A DNA stretch of 64,000 bases. It comes from an uncultured Lachnospiraceae bacterium. GTDB taxonomy: Bacteria; Bacillota; Clostridia; Lachnospirales; Lachnospiraceae. The position numbers and the translations under genes are program-made. The DNA is taken from contig CAMOJK010000003.1 of the NCBI GenBank assembly GCA_946616835.1, positions 1 to 64,000 on the forward strand, given 5' to 3'. Positions 1 through 9,900 of this stretch are shown piece by piece; the stretch's first letter is position 1; each line of letters begins with the position of its first letter. The notes beneath the pieces were generated by a model. That model did no database searches and had not been told where the DNA came from. It saw only the letters and a list, made by a program, of their open reading frames with translations.

Positions 1-3
1 AAA

Positions 4-77
4 TGTTCCTGGGCGGATTCGAACCGCCGGCCTTTCGCTTAGGAGGCGAACGCTCTATCCTGCTGAGCTACAGAAAC
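4..77 (-). tRNA. tRNA-Arg (anticodon CCT)
   Basis: Reverse complement GTTTCTGTAGCTCAGCAGGATAGAGCGTTCGCCTCCTAAGCG...GGTTCGAATCC..CAGGAACA; acceptor arms pair, T-loop GGTTCGAATCC, anticodon loop CTCCTAA. Confidence 0.93.
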
Positions 78-223
78 ACGGTAAACACTATTCGGTTAAT
101 GTCCACGGACTGCTCCAACGCAATTCGACTGAAGCAATCCGCTAACACGAACACTATAATAATAAATTTTTAACAAAAATGCAACTAAAATTTATGCAAA
201 TTGAATTGTGTTACTTTTCACAC

Positions 224-2071
224 TTACATTACAGGCAGCATTACCGGAACAGCTGCGCCATCCGGACCTATCTGGTAAGTATTTCCATCCTCGGCAACTA
301 CGACTGTATTAAACATCATAGCACCTGTAGCAGGATCGAAATAGCAGAGTATACCATTTACCACCTGAAGACCTACCTGCATTGTTCCGTTCTTAAGATC
401 AAAGTAGCAGAAAGAATTGCCCACAGGTACAAGACCTTTCATCATAGCACCTGTTGCCGGATCGAAATAGTAGGTATTTGTTCCGTCTGAAACAAGACCG
501 GTAAGCATAGCAAATGATGCGGGGTCAAAATAATATGTAGAACCGTTGATCACCTGGAAGCCGGTCTTTGCGGCACCGGTCTTAAGGTCGAAATCATAAA
601 ACTTATCGCCGACAGGAACAAAGCCCTTAACCTGTGCACCTGTTGCCGGCTCGAAGTAATATGTATTCACTCCGTCTGAGATAAAGCCTGTCTTCATCTC
701 GAAAGTAATAGGATCGAAATAGCAATTCACACCATTGCCAACATTCTGGATGCCTGCCATTGCATAGCCGTTCTGATCGAAGAAATATTTCTTGTCACCG
801 ATAGGGCTGAAGCCTGTAAGCATGTGACCATCTTCAGCAAAATACTGGCTGTGGAAACCATCATTAAACCAGCCCTTTACCATTGAGCCGTCAGCACTAA
901 AGAGGAAAGTCTGTCCGGAAATCTTCTGGAAGCCTACCAGCATCACACCATTGCCATCAAAGTAGTACATATTATCACCAATAGTCTGGAAGCCTGTAAG
1001 CATATGACCATCTGTGGGATAATAATATCTGGTGCAGAGACCGTCATTAAACCAGCCCCTTACCATTGAGCCGTCTTCTGCAAAGAGGTATCTGAACTCA
1101 CCTACAGTGGTAAGCCCTCTTGCCATACGTCCATCCTCTGCGAAGTAGTAAGTATTTTCAGCAATATTCTGGAAACCGGTAAGCATATGACCGGATGCAT
1201 CAAAGTAGAATATTCCATCTCCTATAGGATAGAAACAGTTCGCTACCATGTGGCCGTCAGCATCCACGAAGTAACGGAATCCGCCATAATCAGCGAAACG
1301 GTTACGCTGCATCTTATAATTCTCATAGTAATACCAGAAGCCTTTTCTCTGTAAGAGACCTGTATTGATTATAAGCTGGCTGTAATCCTTGAACTGATAG
1401 TCGATATCAACATGACCGGCTATGCCTGCCATTGTACCCTTGTCGGTGGCCTGCCAGATGGAAGCGTCCGGTATCTGACATGATGATGCATACTGTGCTA
1501 CCCACTTATCATAGTAAACAGGACCGATCTTCTGAGTAAAGAAATATTTATTGGCATATACCATCGGGTAGTATCCTGCCGATTCTATGATAGCACAGAA
1601 GGTATTGCAGATAAGAGCGTTCTGCTCGGGAGTCATTCCTTTGTGAAGGTCACTCTCTATATCGATAACCACAGGCATGCTTACCTGATAGGGCTCGATC
1701 ATTGCAAGGACTAACGCCGCCTCAGCCGCTGCCTGCTCAGGTGTTACCGCAGTGGTGTAGTAATAAACGCCCGTCTTTATGCCGGCTGCTGCCGCCCCGG
1801 TCATATTTACCGGGAAATACGGATCCAGACCGCTCTTGCCGTTTCCCACACGTACGATAGCGAAGCTTACGCCTGCTGCCTTTACCTGGGGCCAGTTGAT
1901 AGCACCCTGCCACTTGGAAACATCAATACCTACGGCAATCGCACCGGTCTTATCCGCAGCGGATGCTTTTTCCTTAGGGGCTACTGTCACCAATGCAGTC
2001 AGGGACACTACCGCCGTCAGCATCACAGCCATGGCAGTGGTCATCACGCTCTTAAAAACACTCCTCCTCAT
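224..2071 (-). CDS. Secreted GH25 family lysozyme with C-terminal cell-wall/choline-binding-type repeats
   Basis: Signal peptide; GIDVSKWQGAINWPQVKAAGVSFAIVRVG (GH25); many G-W/F-x-x-I/V-x-x-x-x-YYF-D repeats. Confidence 0.9.
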   Translation of the reverse strand: MRRSVFKSVMTTAMAVMLTAVVSLTALVTVAPKEKASAADKTGAIAVGIDVSKWQGAINWPQVKAAGVSFAIVRVGNGKSGLDPYFPVNMTGAAAAGIKTGVYYYTTAVTPEQAAAEAALVLAMIEPYQVSMPVVIDIESDLHKGMTPEQNALICNTFCAIIESAGYYPMVYANKYFFTQKIGPVYYDKWVAQYASSCQIPDASIWQATDKGTMAGIAGHVDIDYQFKDYSQLIINTGLLQRKGFWYYYENYKMQRNRFADYGGFRYFVDADGHMVANCFYPIGDGIFYFDASGHMLTGFQNIAENTYYFAEDGRMARGLTTVGEFRYLFAEDGSMVRGWFNDGLCTRYYYPTDGHMLTGFQTIGDNMYYFDGNGVMLVGFQKISGQTFLFSADGSMVKGWFNDGFHSQYFAEDGHMLTGFSPIGDKKYFFDQNGYAMAGIQNVGNGVNCYFDPITFEMKTGFISDGVNTYYFEPATGAQVKGFVPVGDKFYDFDLKTGAAKTGFQVINGSTYYFDPASFAMLTGLVSDGTNTYYFDPATGAMMKGLVPVGNSFCYFDLKNGTMQVGLQVVNGILCYFDPATGAMMFNTVVVAEDGNTYQIGPDGAAVPVMLPVM

Positions 2072-2136
2072 TCTCTCTCTCTCCTCATAATGTATTATGT
2101 ACTAAAACTTCCCGCTTGTTATGGTATGTATAAAGG

Positions 2137-3414
2137 TTACCGGATCTCGGTCTGACCGCCCATGTAAGGCCTGAGCGCTTCAGGTATCCGTACGCTACCG
2201 TCAGCCTGCAGGTTATTTTCAAGAAATGCAATAAGCATTCTGGGAGGTGCAACCACAGTATTGTTCAGGGTGTGTGCCAGATACTTTCCGTCTTTTCCGT
2301 TTACGCGAATCTTGAGGCGTCTTGCCTGCGCATCACCGAGATTTGAGCAGCTGCCAACCTCGAAATACTTCTTCTGCCTGGGGCTCCATGCCTCTACATC
2401 CAGGGACTTAACCTTGAGGTCTGCAAGGTCACCTGAACAGCACTCCAGAGTTCTTACGGGAATATCCATGGAACGGAAGAGGTCAACGGTATTCTGCCAG
2501 AGCTTGTCAAACCACATAGGTGACTCTTCCGGCTTACATACAACGATCATTTCCTGCTTTTCAAACTGGTGGATACGGTACACACCTCTTTCCTCCACAC
2601 CATGCGCACCCTTCTCCTTACGGAAGCAGGGGGAGTAACTGGTAAGAGTATAAGGAAGCTTGTCCTCCTCCACGATCTGATCGATAAACTTACCAATCAT
2701 AGAATGCTCACTGGTGCCGATGAGGTAGAGATCCTCGCCCTCTATCTTGTACATCATGGCATCCATCTCGGCGAAACTCATTACACCCGTAACCACATTT
2801 GAACGGATCATGAAAGGCGGAACACAATATGTGAATCCTCTTCCTATCATAAAATCTCTTGCATATGCGATAACTGCGGAATGAAGCCTTGCAATATCAC
2901 CCATTAAATAGTAGAAACCGTTTCCGGCCACGCGCCTTGCGGCATCCAGATCGATACCGTTAAATCTCTCCATTATGTCTGTATGGTAAGGGATCTCAAA
3001 ATCAGGAACTACAGGCTCGCCGAACCTCTCGATCTCGACATTTTCGGAATCGTCCTTACCGACAGGAACAGAAGGATCGATCATCTGCGGGATTACCATC
3101 ATTATCTTTGTAACCTTTTCCTCCAGCTCGGACTGCTTAGCTTCCAGAGCAGCAAGCTTCTCGGCATCAGCCTGTACCTCAGCCTTTACCTTCTCAGCCT
3201 CGTCCTTTTTGCCCTCTTTCATAAGAGCACCGATCTGCTTGGACAGTGCATTCCTTGCTGCCTTCAGGTCGTCAGCCTCGCGCTGGGACTCGCGTCTTTC
3301 CTTGTCGAGAGCTATTACCTCGTCAACAAGAGGAAGCTTATCGTCCTGGAATTTCTTTTTGATGTTTTCCTTTACCGCATCAGGGTTTTCTCTTAAAAAT
3401 TTAATGTCAAGCAT
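2137..3414 (-). CDS. serS: Seryl-tRNA synthetase
   Basis: MLDIKFLRENPDAVKENIKKK N-terminal coiled coil; class II motifs FRKEKGAHGVEERGVYRIHQFEKQE; 425 aa. Confidence 0.96.
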   Translation of the reverse strand: MLDIKFLRENPDAVKENIKKKFQDDKLPLVDEVIALDKERRESQREADDLKAARNALSKQIGALMKEGKKDEAEKVKAEVQADAEKLAALEAKQSELEEKVTKIMMVIPQMIDPSVPVGKDDSENVEIERFGEPVVPDFEIPYHTDIMERFNGIDLDAARRVAGNGFYYLMGDIARLHSAVIAYARDFMIGRGFTYCVPPFMIRSNVVTGVMSFAEMDAMMYKIEGEDLYLIGTSEHSMIGKFIDQIVEEDKLPYTLTSYSPCFRKEKGAHGVEERGVYRIHQFEKQEMIVVCKPEESPMWFDKLWQNTVDLFRSMDIPVRTLECCSGDLADLKVKSLDVEAWSPRQKKYFEVGSCSNLGDAQARRLKIRVNGKDGKYLAHTLNNTVVAPPRMLIAFLENNLQADGSVRIPEALRPYMGGQTEIR

Positions 3415-3540
3415 GATTCCTCCCGGAGTCTCGGACTCCTTATATATAATAAAAAATTTTTCTTACCGCTCTTACTGTATGGCGCTTCAATGACAGCAGA
3501 CGATTACGGCAGCCCGCAATTGAAAGCAGCCTTTATTACC

Positions 3541-4053
3541 TCAGTTACCGCTTACCGCAATCTTCACAGCTTCCGCTTCTTCCGGAGAAAGTTCTATGCT
3601 GCACTTTCCTGCCCTTATTTCCTTGGTATAGGAATAGCATCCGCTGCTGGACTGCACGGAATCCAGCAACACACCGTCATTATTTTCATCAAGAAGAACC
3701 AGGGAAAAACTGAGCTTACCGCCCATTTCCTTGAAAGCATCGTATTTAACCATGCCCATCTTCTGGAAAGCAGTACGATGCTTCTTAAAAAGCTTTGCGA
3801 TATCATCGGCATTGGTCTGGTCATTGGCGATCAGGATATTGACATTCTCCGTGAGTGTGGCAATGTCTTCTTCCAGAGAAACAGCCGACGAACCCAGCAT
3901 AAATTTCTCATAGCGTTCCTTAAGCTTGTTCAGCTTAACTATCATCACTATCAGAAGCACTATGGCTGCGATCAGGAGTACATATGCTATTATCAGGAAA
4001 ATGGCAGGATCCACTGATCCCAGGCCTATTGCCGTCATTATACCGCTGTTCAT
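3541..4053 (-). CDS. DUF4446 family protein
   Basis: N-terminal TM, then KHRTAFQKMGMVKYDAFKEMGGKLSFSLVLLDENNDGVLLDSVQSSSGCYSYTKEI, typical of DUF4446 next to parB. Confidence 0.85.
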   Translation of the reverse strand: MNSGIMTAIGLGSVDPAIFLIIAYVLLIAAIVLLIVMIVKLNKLKERYEKFMLGSSAVSLEEDIATLTENVNILIANDQTNADDIAKLFKKHRTAFQKMGMVKYDAFKEMGGKLSFSLVLLDENNDGVLLDSVQSSSGCYSYTKEIRAGKCSIELSPEEAEAVKIAVSGN

Positions 4054-4111
4054 AAAACCTTCCTTAATAAAATAAGCAATATACTAATGAATAGTATATA
4101 AATAATGAATA

Positions 4112-5017
4112 TTACTGCATCAGCAACTCAAAAAACTTTTCAAATTCATCGCTGCTGTAGAACTCTATCTCGATCTTTCCCTTTTCCTTGTCGCTGAGGG
4201 AAGCGGAAACCTTGGTCCCCAGCTTCTCGGCAAGCTTACCCGCAAACTCATCATAGTGAACCTGATACTTCTCCAGATCCTTCTTAACCTTAGGTTTGGG
4301 AGGAGTCTTAAAAGTCTTGACTAACTGCTCCACCTGGCGTACGGAAAGCTTCTGCTCGTAAGAAGTCTGCGCCAGCTTGTACTGTGTATCCGTTTCTTCT
4401 ATAGCAAGAAGCGGACGGACATGACCTGTGGTAAGCTTCTTATCAATGACCATATCCCGCACTCTCTCGTCAAGCTTCAGCAGACGGAGACTGTTGGTAA
4501 CGGCAGTACGGCTCTTTGAAACCTTTTCCGCTACCTGCTCATCTGTAAGCGAGTACTTATCCTTGAGACTCTTATACCCCAGAGCCTCTTCTATGGGATC
4601 CAGATCCTCACGCTGAAGATTTTCTATAAGGGCGATCTCTGCGATCTGCTGCTCTGTGAGATCCCTTACTATTACGGGAACCTCCGTAAGCCCGGCTGCC
4701 ATTGCCGCACGCCATCTGCGCTCACCGGCAATGATCTGAAAGTGATCACCACGGTCTTTTACCAAAATAGGAGTCAGGATACCCTGCTGTTTGATGGACT
4801 CAGCCAGCTCAGCAAGACTCTCCTCATTGAACCGATGCCTCGGCTGCTCTTTATTTCTCTCTACCTTATTAATAGGAACAGTCTTTAACACACCGTCTTT
4901 AGCCGTAAGCAGCTCGGCTTCTTTTTCTGTGACCATTTCCTTAGGATTAGAACCTAATTTAGTCTGTAACAAACCCTCAAGTCCTCTGCCGAGACGCTGT
5001 TTTTTAGGTGATGGCAT
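4112..5017 (-). CDS. parB: ParB/Spo0J chromosome partitioning protein
   Basis: RLGRGLEGLL start, GERRWRAAMAAGL motif, IALIENLQREDLDPIEEA, HTH. Confidence 0.95.
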   Translation of the reverse strand: MPSPKKQRLGRGLEGLLQTKLGSNPKEMVTEKEAELLTAKDGVLKTVPINKVERNKEQPRHRFNEESLAELAESIKQQGILTPILVKDRGDHFQIIAGERRWRAAMAAGLTEVPVIVRDLTEQQIAEIALIENLQREDLDPIEEALGYKSLKDKYSLTDEQVAEKVSKSRTAVTNSLRLLKLDERVRDMVIDKKLTTGHVRPLLAIEETDTQYKLAQTSYEQKLSVRQVEQLVKTFKTPPKPKVKKDLEKYQVHYDEFAGKLAEKLGTKVSASLSDKEKGKIEIEFYSSDEFEKFFELLMQ

Positions 5018-5470
5018 AATTTCCTCCGCATATTACAAAATCCATTGTATCTCACTGTCATCTTCCCGCCTGAACGTCTATGTGCTATGCCGCCATCAGC
5101 AGGCGACAGAGCTTCAGGCCCTGACCGTACACCAAATGATTTTCCCGGGTATTCAGTGAGCCAAAGGCACAAAATTTCACATACAGAGTTAAGTATACCA
5201 CTAATGAAGAGAAATATGCAAATCTTCCTCTTTGCATTGCGCAAACGTCTCTTCATACCGCTACTCAAAATGCTTGCGAATATAATGCGATTCTCTGATT
5301 ATAACATGTACCCTTCTTTACAAGAAGGCCATATGGTGATAGACTGTAACGCGTATCGGTGGAGTAGTCCACATTTTCTCAGATACACGCAGACATTTCC
5401 TGTCTGTGTTTTCACTTTATTTAGGCTTGAAAAAGCAGATCAAACTATCTATCATGAGAGGAGAAGGCTA

Positions 5471-6016
5471 ATGGAGAATTATGTAATGACCAAACACACA
5501 GTAGCAGAAATAGAGGCACTTCCGGATGGAGAGCGGGCAGAACTGATCGACGGTGAAATGTATATGATGGCAACACCATCGATGGTTCACCAGCGGATAT
5601 CCATGTTTCTGTCAACCACTCTCTATAACTACATTAATAGCAGGAAAGGCAGCTGCGAGGTATTTGCCGCACCTTTTGCAGTTTATCCCGATGAGAGCGG
5701 ATACAACTATTTGGAACCCGATGTACTCGTTATCTGCCATCCTGACAATCTTGACAATAAAGGGGTTCATGGCGGACCCGATCTGGTCGTAGAAATAGTA
5801 TCTCCTTCCAGCAAGTACATGGACTATATGCGCAAACTCAAGGTGTATGAACGCATCGGAGTAAGAGAATACTGGATAGTAGATCCCAATCTTCAGCGAG
5901 TTACAATTTACAACTTTGAAAATGGGATTGTTGGACACTATTCCTTTACAGATGATATACCCGTAGGTATTTATGCGGATCTGAACATCAGTCTGAAAGA
6001 TGTAAAGTTGGATTAA
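5471..6016 (+). CDS. Uma2 family (DUF820) putative endonuclease
   Basis: MTKHTVAEIEALPDGERAELIDGEMYMMA...EPDVLVICHPDNLDNKGVHGGPDLVVEIVSPSSKYMDYMRKLKVYERIGVREYWIVDP; start refined to ATG at 5471 after a GAGAGGAGAAGG Shine-Dalgarno. Confidence 0.88.
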   Translation: MENYVMTKHTVAEIEALPDGERAELIDGEMYMMATPSMVHQRISMFLSTTLYNYINSRKGSCEVFAAPFAVYPDESGYNYLEPDVLVICHPDNLDNKGVHGGPDLVVEIVSPSSKYMDYMRKLKVYERIGVREYWIVDPNLQRVTIYNFENGIVGHYSFTDDIPVGIYADLNISLKDVKLD

Positions 6017-7232
6017 TATTTCTTAACTTCCTGCGATTCTCTTTCTCAATGTACTCATCTTCTTTCTCCCTGACACTTCTTATGCTTTCCATCTCATCTT
6101 CAGAAATTCCTTCGGATCCTTCCGGAATGTACATGTAATCCCTGAAGCTTTCCGGTATATCTGAAACTTCATCAGAAAGATCATTATAGTACCTATAAAC
6201 ATTATAAGCCCTGTTATCCTTTAACATTCTGCTGAACACGGTCCTAGCCTCGCTGAGCCTGTCATATCTCACAACAATCTTTTCAGCAAGAAGGTAATGG
6301 TAACCCGGATGCATATTTTTTTCCGGCGACAAAATGCTCGAAACATCCACCTCTGCATCCGGATCAAGCCATTCGCCTATCTCATCCTCAGCATTGCGAT
6401 TCAATATATCAACAGCATATGCCTCATTAAAAGCCTCCTTTAAAGCTACTATACAGGGATAGCAGCTCTGGGACAGTTTCTCCCCCTTCTTTATAAAATT
6501 CTTTCCAATCAGATATATACCGGCACCGGTTCGATCATCAACATACAGTGGCAAATATGTCCCTATCTTTTTCTGTCTATTACAGCTTTCCACCAGCTTT
6601 AAACATTCCATAAAGTAATTATCATCCCCCAGCCGCGATAAAATATCTCCTGAAGCTACACTTGCGCCATGTTTTACATCAACCGCCTTGCCGGATATCC
6701 CTGCGTTTTCTGAATATGCTAAATAAAGCTCTACAGGGTCTATATATGTACGCTGCTTCGTTCTTATTTCCACTCTTTCTACTGTCGTATCTGTGCTTGT
6801 GTCCTTCTCCTTCTTTACGCTATAACCCTGTGACTTAAAATATTCATATACGGTGTTGCGAAGAAAATAATCCAGGAGGCTGTCCACATTCTTCCTGATA
6901 GAATTCCGATCATTGAAATCCCTGAATTTCCCCTTCGCCTTCTCGCCACAGTCTTCACGATACGCTATGAGCATTTCCTCATATTGCTCATAAGATATCA
7001 CGTTTATATCATTAAAAGCGATGTCTATGGCTTTCAGACGGATATAACGATTTTTTCCACTGTTCGCATCGTCAGCATTACCGCCTTCTCCGATTTTTTC
7101 GGCAAGTGCTCTGGCAGATTCATCCATACGATCACGAGTGTATCCATAGATAAAGCTTTTGTCTTTTTTGGCTTGCCATTCTTTAAAAAGGCACGCATCA
7201 AGTTCAGACCTGTTTCTTATCATTGATATCAC
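5988..7232 (-). CDS. Hypothetical protein (414 aa)
   Basis: Long ORF; 5' end overlaps the stop of the upstream ORF; no recognised domain. Confidence 0.75.
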   Translation of the reverse strand: MISMIRNRSELDACLFKEWQAKKDKSFIYGYTRDRMDESARALAEKIGEGGNADDANSGKNRYIRLKAIDIAFNDINVISYEQYEEMLIAYREDCGEKAKGKFRDFNDRNSIRKNVDSLLDYFLRNTVYEYFKSQGYSVKKEKDTSTDTTVERVEIRTKQRTYIDPVELYLAYSENAGISGKAVDVKHGASVASGDILSRLGDDNYFMECLKLVESCNRQKKIGTYLPLYVDDRTGAGIYLIGKNFIKKGEKLSQSCYPCIVALKEAFNEAYAVDILNRNAEDEIGEWLDPDAEVDVSSILSPEKNMHPGYHYLLAEKIVVRYDRLSEARTVFSRMLKDNRAYNVYRYYNDLSDEVSDIPESFRDYMYIPEGSEGISEDEMESIRSVREKEDEYIEKENRRKLRNINPTLHLSD

Positions 7233-8410
7233 CTGATCCTTTTTATGTTACGGTTAAGTGCATTTACGCATCTTTCAAGCTCATGGTCCATAACCCCGAA
7301 GCCTCTGTCTGTACAAATAGGGGAAATCCCATGCGAAAGAAGAAAACTGTCCACCATATCCTGGACTATGGCCTCTATGTCCGATGTATCCACAGTAAAG
7401 ACTGCCTTTCGGAGACGTATATATCGTTCCTTCATATGGTTATCATTTGGAAGGTGTGCCTCCCAGGCTTTTGTGCTCTTGCTGCAAATACCTATGTAGT
7501 ATTCTTCCTCCTGTTCTGCAAACTTGCGCGCCTCTTCCTCAGCCTCAGGATCATAGTAATATTCTTCCTCCCATGCATAGGGGGACTCTGATTCATCGGG
7601 ATCACAAAGATCTTCGTCAGGTTCTGCATATCTTATTCTCCCGGTCTTTCGCGGCGTTTCAGCTTCATCCTGTTTCTCGCTTTCTCCGGCACACACTTCC
7701 GTATCTTCCGGCGATCCGGCAACAGAAGTGTCACCGTCAGAGATTTCCGGCTTCAGCCCCCATTTTTCAAGAACTTCTTCCAATTCTATCCCCGTGACAT
7801 CCGCATACTCGTATGCCGCTGCCCTGTATTCCTCATCCGTATAAATATCACGAAGTATGTCATCACAGGTATATTTATGGAGCATAAAATTAAAGAGCCC
7901 CCACGAATACTCCGGATAACACATCGCATACACTTCATCCCTCATGTAGGAAATGCTGTCTTTTGCAGTAAAAATCGAGTCCCTTGCAGCATCCATGATA
8001 TCTTTAAATGTCTGCGACTTTTCAAAACAAAAATCCCAGCACTGTATATAAAAACCGGATTTCATTGCAGATGGGCCTGTTATAGCACAGTAGAGCAAGT
8101 CTTCAATAATCTGTCTTTTTTCCTGAGACAGACTATCTGCCGAAGAACTTTTGCTGATCATTTCTTCTATAAAAGACGCTATCTTTTCTTCATCCAGGCG
8201 TCCATTTTCATCCTCTACAAAGCCTGTAAATTTCCTGTTGCGCCCCATATATGTGTCTTGTATATCCATCAGCTTGGATTTGAGGCATTTACGTCTATAT
8301 TCCAGCCTGGAAGGGTCTTTGGTTACCTCGTCCAATCCTTCTATTTCATCACCATTATTTATTTCCACCTCAGTGTTTATGATTTCATTAATACTTTTTC
8401 TCATTTTCAC
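7229..8410 (-). CDS. Hypothetical acidic protein (393 aa)
   Basis: Long ORF with SD; overlaps the start of the downstream ORF by 4 bp; no recognised domain. Confidence 0.75.
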   Translation of the reverse strand: MKMRKSINEIINTEVEINNGDEIEGLDEVTKDPSRLEYRRKCLKSKLMDIQDTYMGRNRKFTGFVEDENGRLDEEKIASFIEEMISKSSSADSLSQEKRQIIEDLLYCAITGPSAMKSGFYIQCWDFCFEKSQTFKDIMDAARDSIFTAKDSISYMRDEVYAMCYPEYSWGLFNFMLHKYTCDDILRDIYTDEEYRAAAYEYADVTGIELEEVLEKWGLKPEISDGDTSVAGSPEDTEVCAGESEKQDEAETPRKTGRIRYAEPDEDLCDPDESESPYAWEEEYYYDPEAEEEARKFAEQEEEYYIGICSKSTKAWEAHLPNDNHMKERYIRLRKAVFTVDTSDIEAIVQDMVDSFLLSHGISPICTDRGFGVMDHELERCVNALNRNIKRIR

Positions 8411-8513
8411 ATTTTCCTTTCTTTACTTTTGCTGTTTACTATTGTATTACAACACAACCCTCTCTGCCATGATTAAAGCCGGATTCTCTGCATATAATTA
8501 TGGTATATGCGAA

Positions 8514-8539
8514 AACCGCCGGAAAAATTTCCGGCGGTT
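8514..8539 (-). terminator. Rho-independent terminator, copy T1 of the repeated module
   Basis: AACCGCCGGAAAAATTTCCGGCGGTT perfect stem downstream of the 8559 stop. Confidence 0.75.
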
Positions 8540-8558
8540 CCGCTTTAAAGCAAAGCCG

Positions 8559-8900
8559 TTACATCATGACCCCGGCTTTTACAAGTCCGACAATTCTGTC
8601 GTTTTCGGCATACTTTCTTACCGCTTCCGGATCAAGACTGTTTATATGAGCTTTGTTTCTTAATATCAGATTCTGTACTCTTTCATCATATACAACATAT
8701 CGCTTAGAGTAATCATACTCATCATACTCATTCCTGCAGTATGTGTAACTTACTCCATTTGCTTTTCCTTTTTCCGTAATCTCACGGACTCCGTATACAT
8801 ATCCCATTTCTACGTCAAGAAAATATAAGATATTGTCCTTTGACATTTCGAAGCTGCTTGCAATTTTTTTAAGTGACTTTGGATAAATTTTATTATACAT
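8559..8900 (-). CDS. Small HTH-like hypothetical protein (paralog of 13442-13786)
   Basis: SLKKIASSFEMSKDNILYFLDVEMGYV...; clearly homologous to the 13442 ORF. Confidence 0.8.
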   Translation of the reverse strand: MYNKIYPKSLKKIASSFEMSKDNILYFLDVEMGYVYGVREITEKGKANGVSYTYCRNEYDEYDYSKRYVVYDERVQNLILRNKAHINSLDPEAVRKYAENDRIVGLVKAGVMM

Positions 8901-8939
8901 ATCTGGTCTCCTTTTTTTATAATTTTGCTGATGTTTTCA

Positions 8940-9034
8940 CTGCACGGTCGGTTTTTTGGTTGATCGGATCATCCTTTTTGATCCGATTAACACGGTGTTC
9001 CCTGGCACTCACCTTATTAAGTTTTGTACCTCCT
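8940..9034 (-). ncRNA. Candidate structured 5' leader, family L, copy 1
   Basis: Homologous to 14093-14186; contains stem 8959-8991 with compensatory differences between copies. Confidence 0.5.
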
Positions 9035-9055
9035 TCTATTTAAATTATGGACCCA

Positions 9056-9085
9056 ACAAAAAACCGCCGGACTTTTTCCGGCAGT
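9056..9085 (-). terminator. Terminator module copy T2
   Basis: AAAAAACCGCCGGACTTTTTCCGGCAG downstream of the 9101 stop. Confidence 0.7.
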
Positions 9086-9100
9086 ATCGTGTATTTCGCA

Positions 9101-9817
9101 CTACTCTGATTCCTTATCAGTTTCCAAACTGTTAAAATATATCTTGCCCGGTGCCTCTACCATCAGCAGCCATATCCAGGTACTGGTAAGGCTTATATAT
9201 CTGTGCTTTGCACTTTCCATAGTACTTTTTAATGTAAGCTGCTTAACCCCCAGCTCTTGCCAGGTCCTGCGGAACGGCTCCGATATCTGGTCCGGGAAAC
9301 ACTCTTCCGGCTGTTCCATGTATGGCCGGACTTTCAGACCTTCATACCATTCCAGTTCGTAAGTAATTTTCATTATGTCACCCACCGACGGTACCTTTCC
9401 ATATTCTGCTTCCCACATTTTGGCTTCCCTGGAAAACCACTTTTCATACTGCACATCAAGTCCGGCTTCCCGCATCACATCCTCCACGCCAAAAGACAGC
9501 CATCTCCTTACATTGTCCGATCCCCACTGGTACAGACCGGCAAGTATCATAAACAGCTCCCCGGACATATCTTCATGAAGAACTGCCTGCTTTTCTATGC
9601 CGCCTACGGCATCCCAGTATGTTCCGTCAAATCTTACAGGTTTAGCATACTTGAACAATGTTATGGTCCAGAACTCACGTCCGTCATAGTCTGATTCAAC
9701 CATCCTAGGCACCTTCATTTCCATCAGCGCAACTGCCACATTGCGTATACCGGCAGGGCTAATGGCCCTTCCGGTCTCTATGCTGTGTAATATGTCATTA
9801 AGATTTTTACGTTCCAT
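9101..9817 (-). CDS. Hypothetical protein (238 aa)
   Basis: ORF with SD GGAG and start ATGGAACGT; no recognised family. Confidence 0.75.
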   Translation of the reverse strand: MERKNLNDILHSIETGRAISPAGIRNVAVALMEMKVPRMVESDYDGREFWTITLFKYAKPVRFDGTYWDAVGGIEKQAVLHEDMSGELFMILAGLYQWGSDNVRRWLSFGVEDVMREAGLDVQYEKWFSREAKMWEAEYGKVPSVGDIMKITYELEWYEGLKVRPYMEQPEECFPDQISEPFRRTWQELGVKQLTLKSTMESAKHRYISLTSTWIWLLMVEAPGKIYFNSLETDKESE

Positions 9818-9900
9818 ATATACTCCTTTCTGCCGCTTTAGCGGCTACGCGAATTCCAACGGAATTTCCGGCAGGGGACATGCCCCTGCCCTGAATATCC

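Noticed and set aside
5045-5470. N-terminal extension of the Uma2 ORF, and the overlapping 4954-5268 minus ORF
   Set aside because: Uma2 similarity and an SD support the start at 5471; the upstream part is non-conserved intergenic reading
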